The position numbers and the translations under genes are program-made. DNA of 64,000 bases from Nonomuraea antri (lineage in GTDB: Bacteria > Actinomycetota > Actinomycetes > Streptosporangiales > Streptosporangiaceae). Of this stretch, positions 15,838 to 26,174 are shown one piece after another. Each line of letters begins with the position of its first letter. Positions within the stretch are counted from its first letter, which is position 1. The notes under the pieces were generated by a model, which searched no databases, was not told the origin of the DNA, and saw only the letters and a program-made list of their open reading frames with translations. The stretch is from contig NZ_JABCPZ010000002.1 in assembly GCF_013283785.1 (NCBI RefSeq), forward strand, positions 62,001-126,000, read 5' to 3'.

Positions 15838-16905
15838 ATGCGGACCCGTACTGTGGCGTTGTCACTGGCGCTGGCCCTGTGCGCGGCGTGCACGGCGTGC
15901 GCGTCCGAGGCCGCGAGCGGCCCGCGGACGGGCTCGGGCGCCGTCCAGGAGGTCCAGCAGGGGCGGGAGCCCGCCCAGCAGGCCAGGCAGCCCCTCAGCC
16001 AGACCGCGCAGGACGTCGACCGCACCACCGCCAGCCTTCGCCGGCTGGACGACCTGCCGCTGTACGAGATGACCTACCACGGCGACTACGACGCCGAGGC
16101 CCCGCTCACCAAGGAGGAACTGGCCCGCCCGGCCGACGGCTGGGCCTGCTCGCTGTTCGCCCGCGGCACCGAGTTCGGCAGGAACTTCGACTGGCAGCCC
16201 AACCCGGCCATGGTCGTCCACGCCGATCCGCCCGACGGCTACGCGTCCATGTCGCTGGTCGACGTCTCGTACCTGCTTGACGGCGCCCGCCCGGCCGATC
16301 TGCGGGATCCCGGCGACAGGCGCAGGCTGGCGCACGCGGTGCTGGCGCCGTTCGACGGCGTCAACGAGAAGGGCCTGGCCATCGGGCTGGCCGCGGCCCC
16401 CGACGCCGAGCTGCCGGCCAAGGACCCGGGCAAGGTCACGGTCACCGGCGTGCGGGTCATCAGGCTGATGCTCGACCAGGCCGCCACCGTCGATGAGGCG
16501 GTCGCGGTGATGCGCCGCTACAACGTCGAGTTCCCCGACGGGGTCGAGCTGCACTACCTGATCGCCGACCGGTCGGGCCGGTCGGTGGTCGTGGAGTACG
16601 GCCAGGGCCGGCTGAACGTGATCGACGACCGGTTCCTCACCAACATCACGATGACCGGCGCCGACCGCGACACCAAGATGGCCGACACCCGGTACTCCAT
16701 CCTCGCGCGCGGCGCCGCCGATGCGAAGGCGTTCGACCTGCTCCAGCGGGTGGCCCAGCCGCACACCCGCTGGAGCGTGGTCTACGACCTCGAATCGGGC
16801 ACCGCCCGCGTGGTCACCGCCCAGCGCTGGGACAAGGTGCTCACCCTGCCCAGCGCCGAGGCGGTGCGCCACGGCGCCCGCGCCAGGCTCGTCTCACCCG
16901 GCTGA
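15838..16905 (+). CDS. Secreted linear-amide C-N hydrolase (Ntn hydrolase, choloylglycine/C45 type)
   Basis: 355 residues. The N-terminus MRTRTVALSLALALCAACTAC looks like a lipoprotein signal, with several possible lipobox cysteines. Residues 30-70 are a polar Gln-rich linker. The catalytic domain starts near residue 72. Cys104 in WACSLFARG followed by GRNFDWQ matches the nucleophile region of Ntn linear-amide hydrolases (penicillin V acylase, acid ceramidase-like and C45 peptidases). Further family patterns are GLAIGLAAAPDAE, VDEAVAVMRRYNVEFP and HYLIADRSGRSVVVEYGQG. Since Ntn enzymes need an N-terminal Cys, maturation by cleavage before Cys104 is expected. The substrate (acyl-homoserine lactone, beta-lactam or peptide amide) is not decidable. 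Confidence 0.8.
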   Translation: MRTRTVALSLALALCAACTACASEAASGPRTGSGAVQEVQQGREPAQQARQPLSQTAQDVDRTTASLRRLDDLPLYEMTYHGDYDAEAPLTKEELARPADGWACSLFARGTEFGRNFDWQPNPAMVVHADPPDGYASMSLVDVSYLLDGARPADLRDPGDRRRLAHAVLAPFDGVNEKGLAIGLAAAPDAELPAKDPGKVTVTGVRVIRLMLDQAATVDEAVAVMRRYNVEFPDGVELHYLIADRSGRSVVVEYGQGRLNVIDDRFLTNITMTGADRDTKMADTRYSILARGAADAKAFDLLQRVAQPHTRWSVVYDLESGTARVVTAQRWDKVLTLPSAEAVRHGARARLVSPG

Positions 16906-16907
16906 CC

Positions 16908-16956
16908 CCGCGGGCCCGCGGAACCCCGGGTCGGCTCACCCCGCTCGACCGAGCGG
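16908..16956. terminator. Palindromes between convergent amidase and tldE genes
   Basis: CCGCGGGCCCGCGG (16908-16921) is a perfect 14-bp palindrome two bases after the amidase stop. CCGCTC-GACC-GAGCGG (16941-16956) is a perfect 6-bp stem with a 4-nt loop. Together they fill the 58-bp convergent gap and probably terminate both transcripts. Confidence 0.6.
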
Positions 16957-16963
16957 ACCCGTG

Positions 16964-18342
16964 TCAGCTCGCCTGGCTGACCGTGGACATGTTGAAGTCG
17001 GGCACCCGCACCGCCGGCATCACCGTGCGCTGGAAGTAGTCGTTCCACTCGCGCGGCAGCGTCCGCTCGCTCGCCCCCACCTCGCTGACGCGCCCGAGCA
17101 GGTCGATCGGGCTCTCGTTGAACCTGAAGTTGTTCACCTCGCCCACGACCTCGCCGTGCTCGACCAGGTAGACCCCGTCGCGGGTCAGCCCGGTCACCAG
17201 CAGGGTCTGCGGGTCGACCTCGCGGATGTACCACAGGCAGGTGACCAGCAGGCCGCGCTCGGTCGAGGCGATCATCTCCTCCAGCGAGCGCCCGCCGGCC
17301 GGCCCGGTCATGATCAGGTTGTCGATGCCGGGGGTCGCGTCGAGCCCGCTGAGTTCGGCCGAGTAGCGGGTCTGCAGCAGCGAGCGCAGGGTGCCCGCGC
17401 TGATCCAGTCGGTGGCGGCGAGCGGCAGCCCGTTGTCGAACACCGAGCTGTCGCGGCCGGAGGCGTGCGCGGTGACGAACGGCGCGCACGCGATGCCCGC
17501 GGCGGCCGGGTCGCTGGACAGCGTGATCGGCAGCGTGGCCAGCTGCTCGCCCACCCGGGTGCCGCCGCCGGGCTTGGCGTAGACCGAACGCCCGTCGAGC
17601 GCGTCGCGCGCGCCCGACGACCAGAACGCGTAGATCATCAGGTCGGCCACCGCGCTCGGCGGCAGCAGCGTCTCGTAGCGGCCGGCGGGCAGGTCGACCC
17701 GCGTCTTGGCCCATTCGAGCCGCTGCGCCAGCCCGGCGTCGAGCGCGGCCACGTCGACGTCGGTGAAGTCCTCGGTGGACACGCCGGTCCAGGCCGAGCG
17801 CTTCATGTCGCCGGACTTGGCGTTCAGCTCCAGCTTGCCCGTCGGCTGGTCGTGCCGCAGCCGCAGCCCGGTGGACGTGCCCAGGAACGTCGTGGTGAGC
17901 GAGTGCTCGGCGAAGCCGTACAGCTTCCTGCCGCCGGACTCGGCGGCGGCGAACGCCTCGCCCAGCGCGGGCGCGAACCCCTCGAACACCCCGATGTCGG
18001 TGGGCCGCACCTCCTCGCCCCACGACGGCGAGGCGGGCACGCCCTCGACGAGCGCGCGGGCGTCCTCGGCGGGCTGGGCGTCGCGCGCGGCCTGGTCGGC
18101 CGCGGCCACCACGTCGGCGAGCTGGTCGGGACGTACCGCCGCGCGGGACACGACGCCGACGCCCTGGCCCGCGATCGAGATCACGGTCAGCCGGGCGGAC
18201 CGGGCGACGCCGTTGGTGGTGAGCGTGTTGCCCGCGAAACGCAGGTTCGCGGTGGAACCCTCGTCCACGAGCACCACGCAGCCGTCGGCCCGGCTGAGCT
18301 CCAGCGCCTTGTCGACCATCTCCTGCGGGTTACCGGTCTGGC

Positions 18343-18346
<4 letters not shown>
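16964..18346 (-). CDS. tldE: TldE/PmbA-like metalloprotease subunit
   Basis: 460 residues; U62/TldE-PmbA fold without the HExxxH motif, as expected for the non-catalytic partner of the TldD/TldE heterodimer, which degrades unfolded or modified peptides inside the cell. Typical parts are VVLVDEGSTANLRFAGNTLTTN at the start, VSRAAV, GRYETLLPPSAVADLMIY in the middle, and GLTRDGVYLVEHGEVVGEV followed by NNFRFNESPIDLL near the end. The start codon overlaps the tldD stop by 4 bp (18343-18346), so the two genes are translationally coupled. No RiPP precursor is seen nearby, so a housekeeping proteolytic role is more likely. Confidence 0.92.
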
Positions 18347-19836
<1,490 letters not shown>

Positions 19837-19913
19837 GTCCACGATCCTAGCGCCGTGATCTTGTGTCACCCGGACAAGCGGATACCGGCGGGTAGCAGAT
19901 AGCGTCAGATGCC

Positions 19914-20609
19914 ATGGCACGCTCTGTACTCGTAACCGGGGGCAATCGCGGCATAGGCCTCGCGATCGCCCGTGAACTCGCCGCGGCAGGCGACGCCGTC
20001 GCGGTCACCTACCGATCGGGGGAGCCGCCGGAGGGCCTGTTCGGCGTCCGCTGCGACGTCACCAGCATGGCCGACGTCGAGGCCGCCTTCGACAAGGTCG
20101 AGGCCGAGCACGGCCCGGTCGAGGTGCTCGTCTCCAACGCGGGCATCACCAAGGACACCCTGCTGGCCATGATGAAGGAAGACACCTTCACCGACGTCGT
20201 CGACGCCAACCTGACCGGCGCCTACCGCGTGGCCAAGCGGGCGATCAGGCCCATGATGAAGCTCAAGCGCGGGCGGATCGTCCTGGTCTCCTCCGTCATC
20301 GCCATGCTCGGCCAGGCGGGGCAGTCCAACTACGCCGCCTCCAAGGCCGGCCTCATCGGCTTCGCCCGCTCCCTGGCGCGCGAATACGGCTCGCGCAACA
20401 TCATGGTCAACGTCGTCGCGCCCGGCTTCGTCGCCACCGACATGACGGCCGACCTCGACCAGGAGGCCATCGTCAAGAACATCCCTCTCGGGCGGCAGGC
20501 CTCGCCCGAGGAGGTCGCGCGGGTGGTCCGCTTCCTGGCGGGCGACGACGCCTCCTACATCACCGGGGCCGTGATCCCCGTCGACGGCGGACTTGGAATG
20601 GGGCACTGA
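19914..20609 (+). CDS. fabG: 3-oxoacyl-ACP reductase FabG (MabA-like)
   Basis: 231 residues, classical SDR. The cofactor motif is TGGNRGIG at residues 8-15, NAG is present (VSNAGITKDTLL), and the catalytic triad appears as VSSVIAML (Ser) and SNYAASKAGL (Tyr, Lys). The C-terminus shows APGFVATDMT and the VPVDGG-like ending VIPVDGGLGMGH. It reduces 3-oxoacyl-ACP in type II fatty acid synthesis using NADPH. The fabI/inhA-like gene starts one base after its stop, giving the same order as mabA-inhA in mycobacteria. The ferrochelatase gene that follows in mycobacteria is not present here. Confidence 0.96.
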   Translation: MARSVLVTGGNRGIGLAIARELAAAGDAVAVTYRSGEPPEGLFGVRCDVTSMADVEAAFDKVEAEHGPVEVLVSNAGITKDTLLAMMKEDTFTDVVDANLTGAYRVAKRAIRPMMKLKRGRIVLVSSVIAMLGQAGQSNYAASKAGLIGFARSLAREYGSRNIMVNVVAPGFVATDMTADLDQEAIVKNIPLGRQASPEEVARVVRFLAGDDASYITGAVIPVDGGLGMGH

Positions 20610-20610
20610 C

Positions 20611-21375
20611 GTGGGACTTCTCGAAGGCAAGCGGATCCTGGTGACCGGCGTGCTCACCGACGCGTCCATCGCGTTCTCGGTGGCCAAGCTGGCCCAGGAG
20701 GAGGGCGCCACGGTGGTGCTGACCGGGTTCGGCCGGCTCAGCCTGGTCGAGCGCATCGCCAGGCGGCTGCCCGCGCCCGCCCCGGTGCTCGAGCTCGACG
20801 TGCAGAACACCGAGCACCTCGACACGCTGGCGTCCCGGGTGGGCGAGCACGTCGACGGGCTCGACGGCGTCGTGCACTCGATCGGCTTCGCGCCGCAGAC
20901 CGCGCTCGGCGGCAACTTCCTCAACACCTCGTGGGAAGACGTGGCCACCGCGCTGCAGATCTCCACGTACTCGTACAAGTCGCTGGCGGTGGCCTGCCTG
21001 CCGCTGATGAAGGAGGGCGGCTCGGTCGTCGGCCTCGACTTCGACGCCTCCAAGGCCTGGCCGGTCTACGACTGGATGGGCGTGGCCAAGGCCGGGCTCG
21101 AGTCCTGCAACCGCTACCTGGCCCGAGACCTGGGCAAGCAGAACATCCGGGTCAACCTGGTGGCGGCGGGGCCGCTGCGCACCATGGCGGCCAAGTCGAT
21201 CCCGGGCTTCAAGGAGTTCGAGGACAGCTGGCCGGAGAAGGCGCCGCTCGGGTGGGACCTGGGCGACACGGTCCCGGCGGCGAAGGCGTGCGTGGCGCTG
21301 ATGTCCGACTGGTTCCCCGCGACGACCGGCGAGATCGTGCACGTCGACGGCGGCGTCCACGCCATCGGCGGCTGA
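20611..21375 (+). CDS. fabI: Enoyl-ACP reductase (NADH), FabI/InhA type
   Basis: 254 residues from GTG 20611, immediately after the fabG TGA; a longer frame from 20593 would overlap fabG. FabI catalyses the last reduction of fatty acid elongation. Seen: GKRILVTGVLTDASIAFSVAK (NADH fold with the substituted glycine motif of FabI), HSIGFAPQTALGG, the catalytic YDWMGVAKAGLES (Tyr-x6-Lys, as in InhA YxxMxxxK), NLVAAGPLRTMAAKSIPGF, and the ending GEIVHVDGGVHAIGG. The resemblance to InhA rather than to Gram-negative FabI is by motif only; InhA-type enzymes are the isoniazid/triclosan target class. Its stop codon lies in the first unit of a 20-bp repeat. Confidence 0.95.
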   Translation: MGLLEGKRILVTGVLTDASIAFSVAKLAQEEGATVVLTGFGRLSLVERIARRLPAPAPVLELDVQNTEHLDTLASRVGEHVDGLDGVVHSIGFAPQTALGGNFLNTSWEDVATALQISTYSYKSLAVACLPLMKEGGSVVGLDFDASKAWPVYDWMGVAKAGLESCNRYLARDLGKQNIRVNLVAAGPLRTMAAKSIPGFKEFEDSWPEKAPLGWDLGDTVPAAKACVALMSDWFPATTGEIVHVDGGVHAIGG

Positions 21376-21450
21376 CCGCCCGCACCACCTGACGCCGGCC
21401 GCCCGCACCTGACGCCGACCGCCCGCACCTGACGCCGAGACCGCCCGCAC
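21371..21450 (+). repeat. Four 20-bp repeats starting at the fabI stop codon
   Basis: Units start at 21371 (containing the fabI TGA), 21391, 21411 and 21431; the core is GACGCCGACCGCCCGCACCT. The second and third differ by one base, while the first and last have drifted. The array fills most of the convergent gap between fabI and the surface protein gene ending at 21467. Confidence 0.88.
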
Positions 21451-21466
21451 GGCCCCGAGAGGGTGG

Positions 21467-22318
21467 TCAGGCGAGGCGGTGGCGGCCGCTGCCGGCCCGG
21501 GCGGGCTCGAAGGGGATCGACTCGCTGGGCTCCTCGCGCTGGCGCCGCTGCTGCACGATGCGCGCGGCCAGCACCGCCGAGGCCAGCAGCGCGATGGTGA
21601 GGGCCGTGCCGAGCACGTCCGAGGCCGGCGGGCGGGCCCGCACGCGCTGGTCGTGCATGGGCACGCTGAGCTCGCGCGCGAACGGGTTGGGCCACAGCAG
21701 CTCCACCCGCGGCTCGTCGGGATCGGCGGTGGCGGGCCGCTCGCCGGTGCGCTCGGTGGGCATCGCGCGCGGCACCGGGTCGATGAGCTGCGGCCGGGCG
21801 GGCGGCCTGGCCGGGCTCGCGGTGGGCACGGCCGCGGCGTCGCGGCTGGGCCGGCCGCGCGTCGCGGGGGTCGCGGTCGGGGTCGGGGTCGGCGTCAGCG
21901 TCTTGAGCACGCTCTGGTCGCCGCAGGCCAGCACCGGCAGGCACACCTCGGGCAACGACTCGGGCAGCAGCGCGGAGGCGGTCGGCTGGGGTTTGCCGGT
22001 CTTGGCCGGCTTCGACGGGCCGGTCGTGGGCACCGCGTCGCCGACCGTGCCGAGCACGTCGTCGGCGGTCTCGTGCACCGTGTCCTCGGCGCCCTTGGTC
22101 TCGGGCTGCTTCTGGTCACCGCCGCCGGTGAGCTGCCCGACGGTCCCGGTGACGGTGCCGGTGACGCCGTCGAGCAGGTCGCACAGCCCGTTGGTCACGC
22201 CCGACAGCAGGCCCTTGCCGCCCGCGCAGTCGTCGGCAGCGGCGGACGGGGCCGCCATCGGAATCGCCGCCAGCGCCACCGCGAGTGCTCCGGTTGAGAT
22301 CGCGGTCCTGGTCCCCAT
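21467..22318 (-). CDS. Membrane-anchored surface protein with Pro/Thr-rich stalk, unknown function
   Basis: About 283 residues from ATG 22318, which follows AGGAGGGGA; the frame to 22489 is too long and begins inside the neighbouring promoter. Signal peptide: MGTRTAISTGALAVALAAIP...APSAAADDC. The next part holds short hydrophobic Gly/Leu/Thr segments with paired Cys (DDCAGG, GLCDLLDG) and weak repeats (GVTGTVTGTVGQL). A Pro/Thr/Arg-rich stalk follows, with cysteines in EVCLPVLACGD. A single C-terminal membrane helix (LGTALTIALLASAVLAA) ends in a basic cytoplasmic tail. No LPXTG sortase signal is present. I do not recognise a function; secreted small Cys proteins with GL-rich repeats are frequent in this group. 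Confidence 0.75.
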   Translation of the reverse strand: MGTRTAISTGALAVALAAIPMAAPSAAADDCAGGKGLLSGVTNGLCDLLDGVTGTVTGTVGQLTGGGDQKQPETKGAEDTVHETADDVLGTVGDAVPTTGPSKPAKTGKPQPTASALLPESLPEVCLPVLACGDQSVLKTLTPTPTPTATPATRGRPSRDAAAVPTASPARPPARPQLIDPVPRAMPTERTGERPATADPDEPRVELLWPNPFARELSVPMHDQRVRARPPASDVLGTALTIALLASAVLAARIVQQRRQREEPSESIPFEPARAGSGRHRLA

Positions 22319-22445
22319 CCGTCCCCTCCTGCGTCGCTTCCGGGGGAAATCTTTATGGATTTCGCGGGTCAGACGCAGGTGTTTTCCCGCTAACGTTGCG
22401 ATTCGGTATCGACGCGTGATACGCGAGAGTGTCTCTCGTTCCGCG

Positions 22446-23393
22446 TCAGTCGATGGACGAAACGTCATCGAGCGCCTCGCGGATCTCAATCGGCAACACC
22501 ACGTCCTCGGCCGGCAGCGCGCCTTTGAGCTGCGCGTGCGTTCTGGCGCCGACGATGGCCGAGGCGACCCCCGGCTGGTCGCGCACCCACGACAGGGCCA
22601 CGGCCAGCGGCGAGACGCCGAGCCCGTCGGCGGCGGTCATGACGGATTCGACCACCCGGCGGCTGCGCTCGTCCAGATAGGGACGGACGAAGTCGGCGAA
22701 GTGCGGCGTGGCGGCCCGCGAGTCGGCCGGGATGCCGGTGCGGTACTTGCCGGTCAGCACCCCGCGCCCGAGCGGCGACCAGGCCAGCACGCCCACGCCC
22801 AGGTGCGCGGCGGCCGGCAGCAGCTCGCGCTCGGGCTCGCGGGCCAGCAGCGAGTATTCGGCCTGCGCGGCGGTGATCGGGATGCGCCCGGGGATCATCT
22901 GCTGCGTGACGGTGGCGGCGGCCAGCTGCCAGCCGGTGTAGTCGCACACGCCCGCGTAGACCGCCCGGCCGGAGGAGACGATCGCGTCGAGCGCGGCCAG
23001 GGTCTCCTCCAGCGGCACCTCGGCGTCGTAGGTGTGCAGTTGCCACAGGTCCACGTAGTCGAGCCCGAGGCGGTTCAGCGAGTCGTCGACGGCGGCGATC
23101 AGGTGCCGCCTGGAGGCGTCGCGCGGGCGGCGGCCCTGCGGGGTCACCACGGCCTTGGTGGAGATCACCAGCTCCGAGCGCGGCATCGAGTCGCGCAGCA
23201 TCCGGCCGAGCAGCCGTTCGGCGTCGCCGCCGGTGTAGACGTCGGCCGTGTCGACGAGCGTGCCCCCTGCGTCCATGAACGCGCGGAGCTGGGCGGCCGC
23301 CTCGTCCGCGTCGGTGTCACGCCCCCAGGTCATCGTGCCGAGCCCCAGCCGGGACACCGACAGGCCACTGCGGCCGACATAACGCTGCTCCAT
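22446..23393 (-). CDS. Aldo/keto reductase
   Basis: 315 residues with (beta/alpha)8 barrel features of the aldo/keto reductase superfamily. It starts MEQRYVGRSGLSVSRLGLGTMTWG, the common beginning of the potassium-channel-beta/YdhF-like group. Catalytic residues: Asp in FMDAGGTLVDTADVYTGG with the Tyr three residues later, Lys in LVISTKAVV, and His in YVDLWQLHTYD. The C-terminus shows the NADPH site SAIVGARTHAQL. The gene stands alone, divergent from the phosphomutase/mshC operon (37-64 bp away, depending on the start). The substrate is unknown. Confidence 0.9.
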   Translation of the reverse strand: MEQRYVGRSGLSVSRLGLGTMTWGRDTDADEAAAQLRAFMDAGGTLVDTADVYTGGDAERLLGRMLRDSMPRSELVISTKAVVTPQGRRPRDASRRHLIAAVDDSLNRLGLDYVDLWQLHTYDAEVPLEETLAALDAIVSSGRAVYAGVCDYTGWQLAAATVTQQMIPGRIPITAAQAEYSLLAREPERELLPAAAHLGVGVLAWSPLGRGVLTGKYRTGIPADSRAATPHFADFVRPYLDERSRRVVESVMTAADGLGVSPLAVALSWVRDQPGVASAIVGARTHAQLKGALPAEDVVLPIEIREALDDVSSID

Positions 23394-23457
23394 GATCCCG
23401 CCAGGTTACCGCCCAGGTGGATGAAACGTCGTGATCGACGCCTGCGACACTTGCGGG

Positions 23458-24144
23458 GTGACGACGCTGCTTCTGGCCCGGCACGGGCTGACCCATCTCA
23501 CCGGGCCGGTGCTGGCTGGCCGTACTCCCGGGGTGCATCTGAGCGAGGAGGGACGGGCGCAGGCGGCGGCACTGGCCGCGCGTGTCGCGGGCGTCAGGCT
23601 CGACGCCATCGTCTCCAGTCCGCTGGAGCGCTGCCGGGAAACGGCGCAGGCGGTCGCGGAAGGACGCGATCTCGGCGTCCGGGCCGACGAACGTTTCATC
23701 GAATGCGACTACGGCGCGTGGACCGGCCGGCCGCTGAAGGAACTCGCCGAGGAGCCGCTGTGGCCGGTCGTCCAGGCCCACCCCAGTGCCGTGACATTTC
23801 CGGAAGGTGAGTCTCTGGCCGATATGCAACGCCGGGCCGTCGCCGGGGTCAGGGAGTGGAATCACCACCTCGGAGATAAGGGTATCTACCTGGTTTGCAG
23901 CCACGGAGACGTCATCAAGGCGATCGTCGCGGACGCTTTGGGCCTCCATCTCGATCAGTTTCAGCGGATAACAGCCGATCCTGCGGCCCTCACCGTGATT
24001 CGCTATGCCCCCTTGCGCCCCTTTGTCCTCAGGCTTAACGATATGGGGGAATTGCGGCTTCTCCAGGATTCGGAGGACAAAGACGGGGGAGAAAACATCA
24101 CCGGGAGCGATGCCGCCGTCGGCGGCGGACCCGGGACCACGTAA
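23458..24144 (+). CDS. Histidine phosphatase family protein (MSMEG_4193-type probable phosphomutase)
   Basis: About 228 residues from GTG 23458 (VTTLLLARHGLT); an upstream GTG at 23431 is possible. The catalytic histidine is in LLLARHG near residue 8. Other marks are ARVAGVRLDAIVSSPLERCRETAQ, the acidic Glu in ERFIECDYGAWTGR, and the second His in LVCSHGDVIKAIVAD. It belongs to the branch that in actinobacteria sits beside DUF3090 and a SCO1664-like protein, as it does here: DUF3090 starts 9 bp later. The true substrate of this branch is not known. The C-terminal 25 residues are polar and probably disordered. Confidence 0.85.
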   Translation: MTTLLLARHGLTHLTGPVLAGRTPGVHLSEEGRAQAAALAARVAGVRLDAIVSSPLERCRETAQAVAEGRDLGVRADERFIECDYGAWTGRPLKELAEEPLWPVVQAHPSAVTFPEGESLADMQRRAVAGVREWNHHLGDKGIYLVCSHGDVIKAIVADALGLHLDQFQRITADPAALTVIRYAPLRPFVLRLNDMGELRLLQDSEDKDGGENITGSDAAVGGGPGTT

Positions 24145-24153
24145 GGTCAGGCT

Positions 24154-24702
24154 ATGCCGGTCTTCGACTACGACCCACCGGAAAGATTCGTCGCCGGTGC
24201 CCTGGGGCAGCCGGGCGCACGAGTCTTTTACCTGCAGGCCAGGGCCGAGGGCAGACTGACCACGGTGGCACTCGAGAAGCTGCAGGTCGCCGCGCTCGCG
24301 GGCAGGCTCGACGAACTGCTCGACGAGGTGCTGCGGCTGAGCGGGGGCACCGCCCACGTCCCGGCCATCGCGCCCGCCGACCTGGCCGACGACGAGCCGC
24401 TCGACGTCCCGCTGGCCGAGGACTTCAGAGTCGGAACCATGGCGCTGGCCTGGGACGAGGCGCGTTCCCAGGTGGTGATCGAAGCGCAGGAGGTCATCGA
24501 CGAGGATGATCTCGCCGCGCCCGATCCCGCGGTGCTGCGGGTGCGCATCAGCGCGGGGGCCGCGCGCGCGTTCACCCAGCGGGCGCTGCAGATCGTCGCC
24601 GCGGGCCGCCCGCCCTGCCCGTTGTGCGGGCAACCGCTCGACGCCGCCGGGCATGTCTGCGTACGTCTCAACGGCTACCGCGGGGGTGAGGCGGCTTCAT
24701 GA
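24154..24702 (+). CDS. DUF3090 family protein
   Basis: 182 residues. It begins MPVFDYDPPERFVAGALGQPG, the standard DUF3090 start. An alpha/beta body follows (FYLQARAEGRLTTVALEKLQV), then MALAWDEARSQVVIEAQE. The C-terminus has a short zinc-ribbon-like motif, CPLCGQPLDAAGHVC. No enzyme activity is known for the family. It overlaps the next gene by 4 bp (24699-24702), and its neighbours are the phosphomutase-like and SCO1664-like genes, a widely conserved actinobacterial trio near mshC. That fixed order suggests a common task, perhaps in mycothiol or inositol-linked metabolism, but this is inference. Confidence 0.9.
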   Translation: MPVFDYDPPERFVAGALGQPGARVFYLQARAEGRLTTVALEKLQVAALAGRLDELLDEVLRLSGGTAHVPAIAPADLADDEPLDVPLAEDFRVGTMALAWDEARSQVVIEAQEVIDEDDLAAPDPAVLRVRISAGAARAFTQRALQIVAAGRPPCPLCGQPLDAAGHVCVRLNGYRGGEAAS

Positions 24703-25466
24703 CCGCTCCGGAGAGCGAACCGGCAGTCAAACCATCGCCGCCGTCGGCCCCGCTGCACGACGAGAGCGCGCTCACGCTGCTGCGCGACGGCCGCCTGGAG
24801 GTGGCGGGCCGGCTGGTCGAAGCCACCAACATGACCCTCTACTGCTCGATCAAGCTCGGCGACCGCAGCGCCGCCTGCGTCTACAAGCCGGTGCGCGGCG
24901 AGCGCCCGCTGTGGGACTTCCCCGACGGCACCCTCGCCGCCAGGGAGGTGGCCGCGTTCGAGGTGTCGCAGGCGACCGGCTGGCGCATCGTGCCGCCCAC
25001 CGTCTACCGCGAGGGCCCCTTCGGCCCCGGCATGGTGCAGATCTGGATCGACACCGAACGCGAGGTCGACCTGATGCGGCTGGTCAAGAGCCGCAACCCG
25101 GTCGTGCGCAGGATGGCGGTCTTCGACGCGATCATCAACAACGCCGATCGCAAGGGCGGCCACCTGCTGCCCATGTCCACCGGGCACGTCTTCGGCGTCG
25201 ACCACGGGGTCTGCTTCTCCGTCGAGGACAAACTGCGCACCGTCCTGTGGCAGTGGCGCGGCAAGCCGCTGGCCCGCGAGGCGGTCGCGGTGCTGGCCAA
25301 GCTCGAACGCGACATCGAGCACGGCGCGCTCGGCCGGCGGCTGCGCGAGCTGCTCACCCTGGCCGAGGTGGAGGCCACCTGGCAGCGGGTCAGGCGGCTG
25401 CTCGACACCGGGGTGCACCCGTACCCGTCGGAGGGCTGGCCGGCCATCCCCTGGCCGCCGATCTGA
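24699..25466 (+). CDS. SCO1664 family protein, PI3/4-kinase-like fold
   Basis: 255 residues. The conserved kinase-like elements are the lysine strand ACVYKPVRGERPLWDFPDG, the helix LAAREVAAFEVS, the catalytic loop FDAIINNADRKGGHLL (Asn, Asp), and the metal-binding VFGVDHGVCF (Asp). These match the phosphatidylinositol 3/4-kinase and HipA-like superfamily in arrangement. The natural substrate is not known. Its start overlaps the DUF3090 stop by 4 bp, so the two are coupled. It lies 47 bp before the NRDE gene and two genes before mshC. It is present across actinobacteria that make mycothiol. Confidence 0.88.
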   Translation: MTAPESEPAVKPSPPSAPLHDESALTLLRDGRLEVAGRLVEATNMTLYCSIKLGDRSAACVYKPVRGERPLWDFPDGTLAAREVAAFEVSQATGWRIVPPTVYREGPFGPGMVQIWIDTEREVDLMRLVKSRNPVVRRMAVFDAIINNADRKGGHLLPMSTGHVFGVDHGVCFSVEDKLRTVLWQWRGKPLAREAVAVLAKLERDIEHGALGRRLRELLTLAEVEATWQRVRRLLDTGVHPYPSEGWPAIPWPPI

Positions 25467-25513
25467 GAGGCCCGGCAATTTCGCAGTGAAATGGGTTTAA
25501 TACCCTTTGCCCC

Positions 25514-26164
25514 ATGTGCACTCTGATCGTGCGAACCGGTCGGCCCCTCACCCTCCTCGGCATCCGCGACGAGCTCACCGACCGCCCCTGGGAGGGCCCG
25601 GGGGAGCACTGGCCGGAATACCCCGGCGTGATCGGCGGGCGCGACCTCAAGGCCGGCGGCACCTGGCTGGCCGTCGACCCGGCCCGCTGCCGCGCCGCCG
25701 CCCTGCTCAACGGCTACGGCGAACCCGCGCCGGAGACCACCAGGGTCTCCCGCGGCGACCTCGCGCTGCGCGCCGTCGCCGCCGGTGACCTGCCCGAGGT
25801 CGACCTGACCCGCTACGACCCCTTCCACCTCGTGCTCGCCGACCTCACCGCGGCCCGGATGTTCAGCTGGGACGGCGTCCGCCTCACCACCGCCACCCTG
25901 CCCGACGGCACCAGCATGGTGGTCAACAGCGGCCTCGACCCGGCCAGCCCGCGCGTCGTCGCCCACCTGCCCCGCTTCTCGGCCGCCGCCGACTGGGCCG
26001 AGCTGATCAGGGCGGAACCGTCCGCTGAGCCCGGCGCGCTGCTCGTCCGGCACAGCACGCCCGACGGCCGCGTCTACGCCTCGCTGTCGGCGATGCGAGT
26101 CACGCTCGCGCCCGGCGAAGTGACGCACGACTTCACCGACCTGACCGCTGATCGGGACAGATAG
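25514..26164 (+). CDS. NRDE (TANGO2-like) family protein
   Basis: 216 residues starting with Cys at position 2 (MCTLIVRTG), as in Ntn-fold NRDE/TANGO2 proteins. The signature motif is [18 protein letters not shown] (RDE) followed by [16 protein letters not shown], which is very well conserved in the family. The rest has MVVNSGLD and weakly conserved strands. Family function is unclear; eukaryotic TANGO2 is linked to lipid and haem homeostasis. It is inserted between the SCO1664-like gene (47 bp) and mshC (10 bp), and probably shares their transcript. The Cys2 residue may be a nucleophile after removal of Met. Confidence 0.85.
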   Translation: MCTLIVRTGRPLTLLGIRDELTDRPWEGPGEHWPEYPGVIGGRDLKAGGTWLAVDPARCRAAALLNGYGEPAPETTRVSRGDLALRAVAAGDLPEVDLTRYDPFHLVLADLTAARMFSWDGVRLTTATLPDGTSMVVNSGLDPASPRVVAHLPRFSAAADWAELIRAEPSAEPGALLVRHSTPDGRVYASLSAMRVTLAPGEVTHDFTDLTADRDR

Positions 26165-26174
26165 GCTCGATGTC

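Noticed and set aside
21467-22318. LPXTG sortase substrate
   Set aside because: The C-terminus has a membrane helix and basic tail, but no LPXTG or LAXTG motif precedes it.
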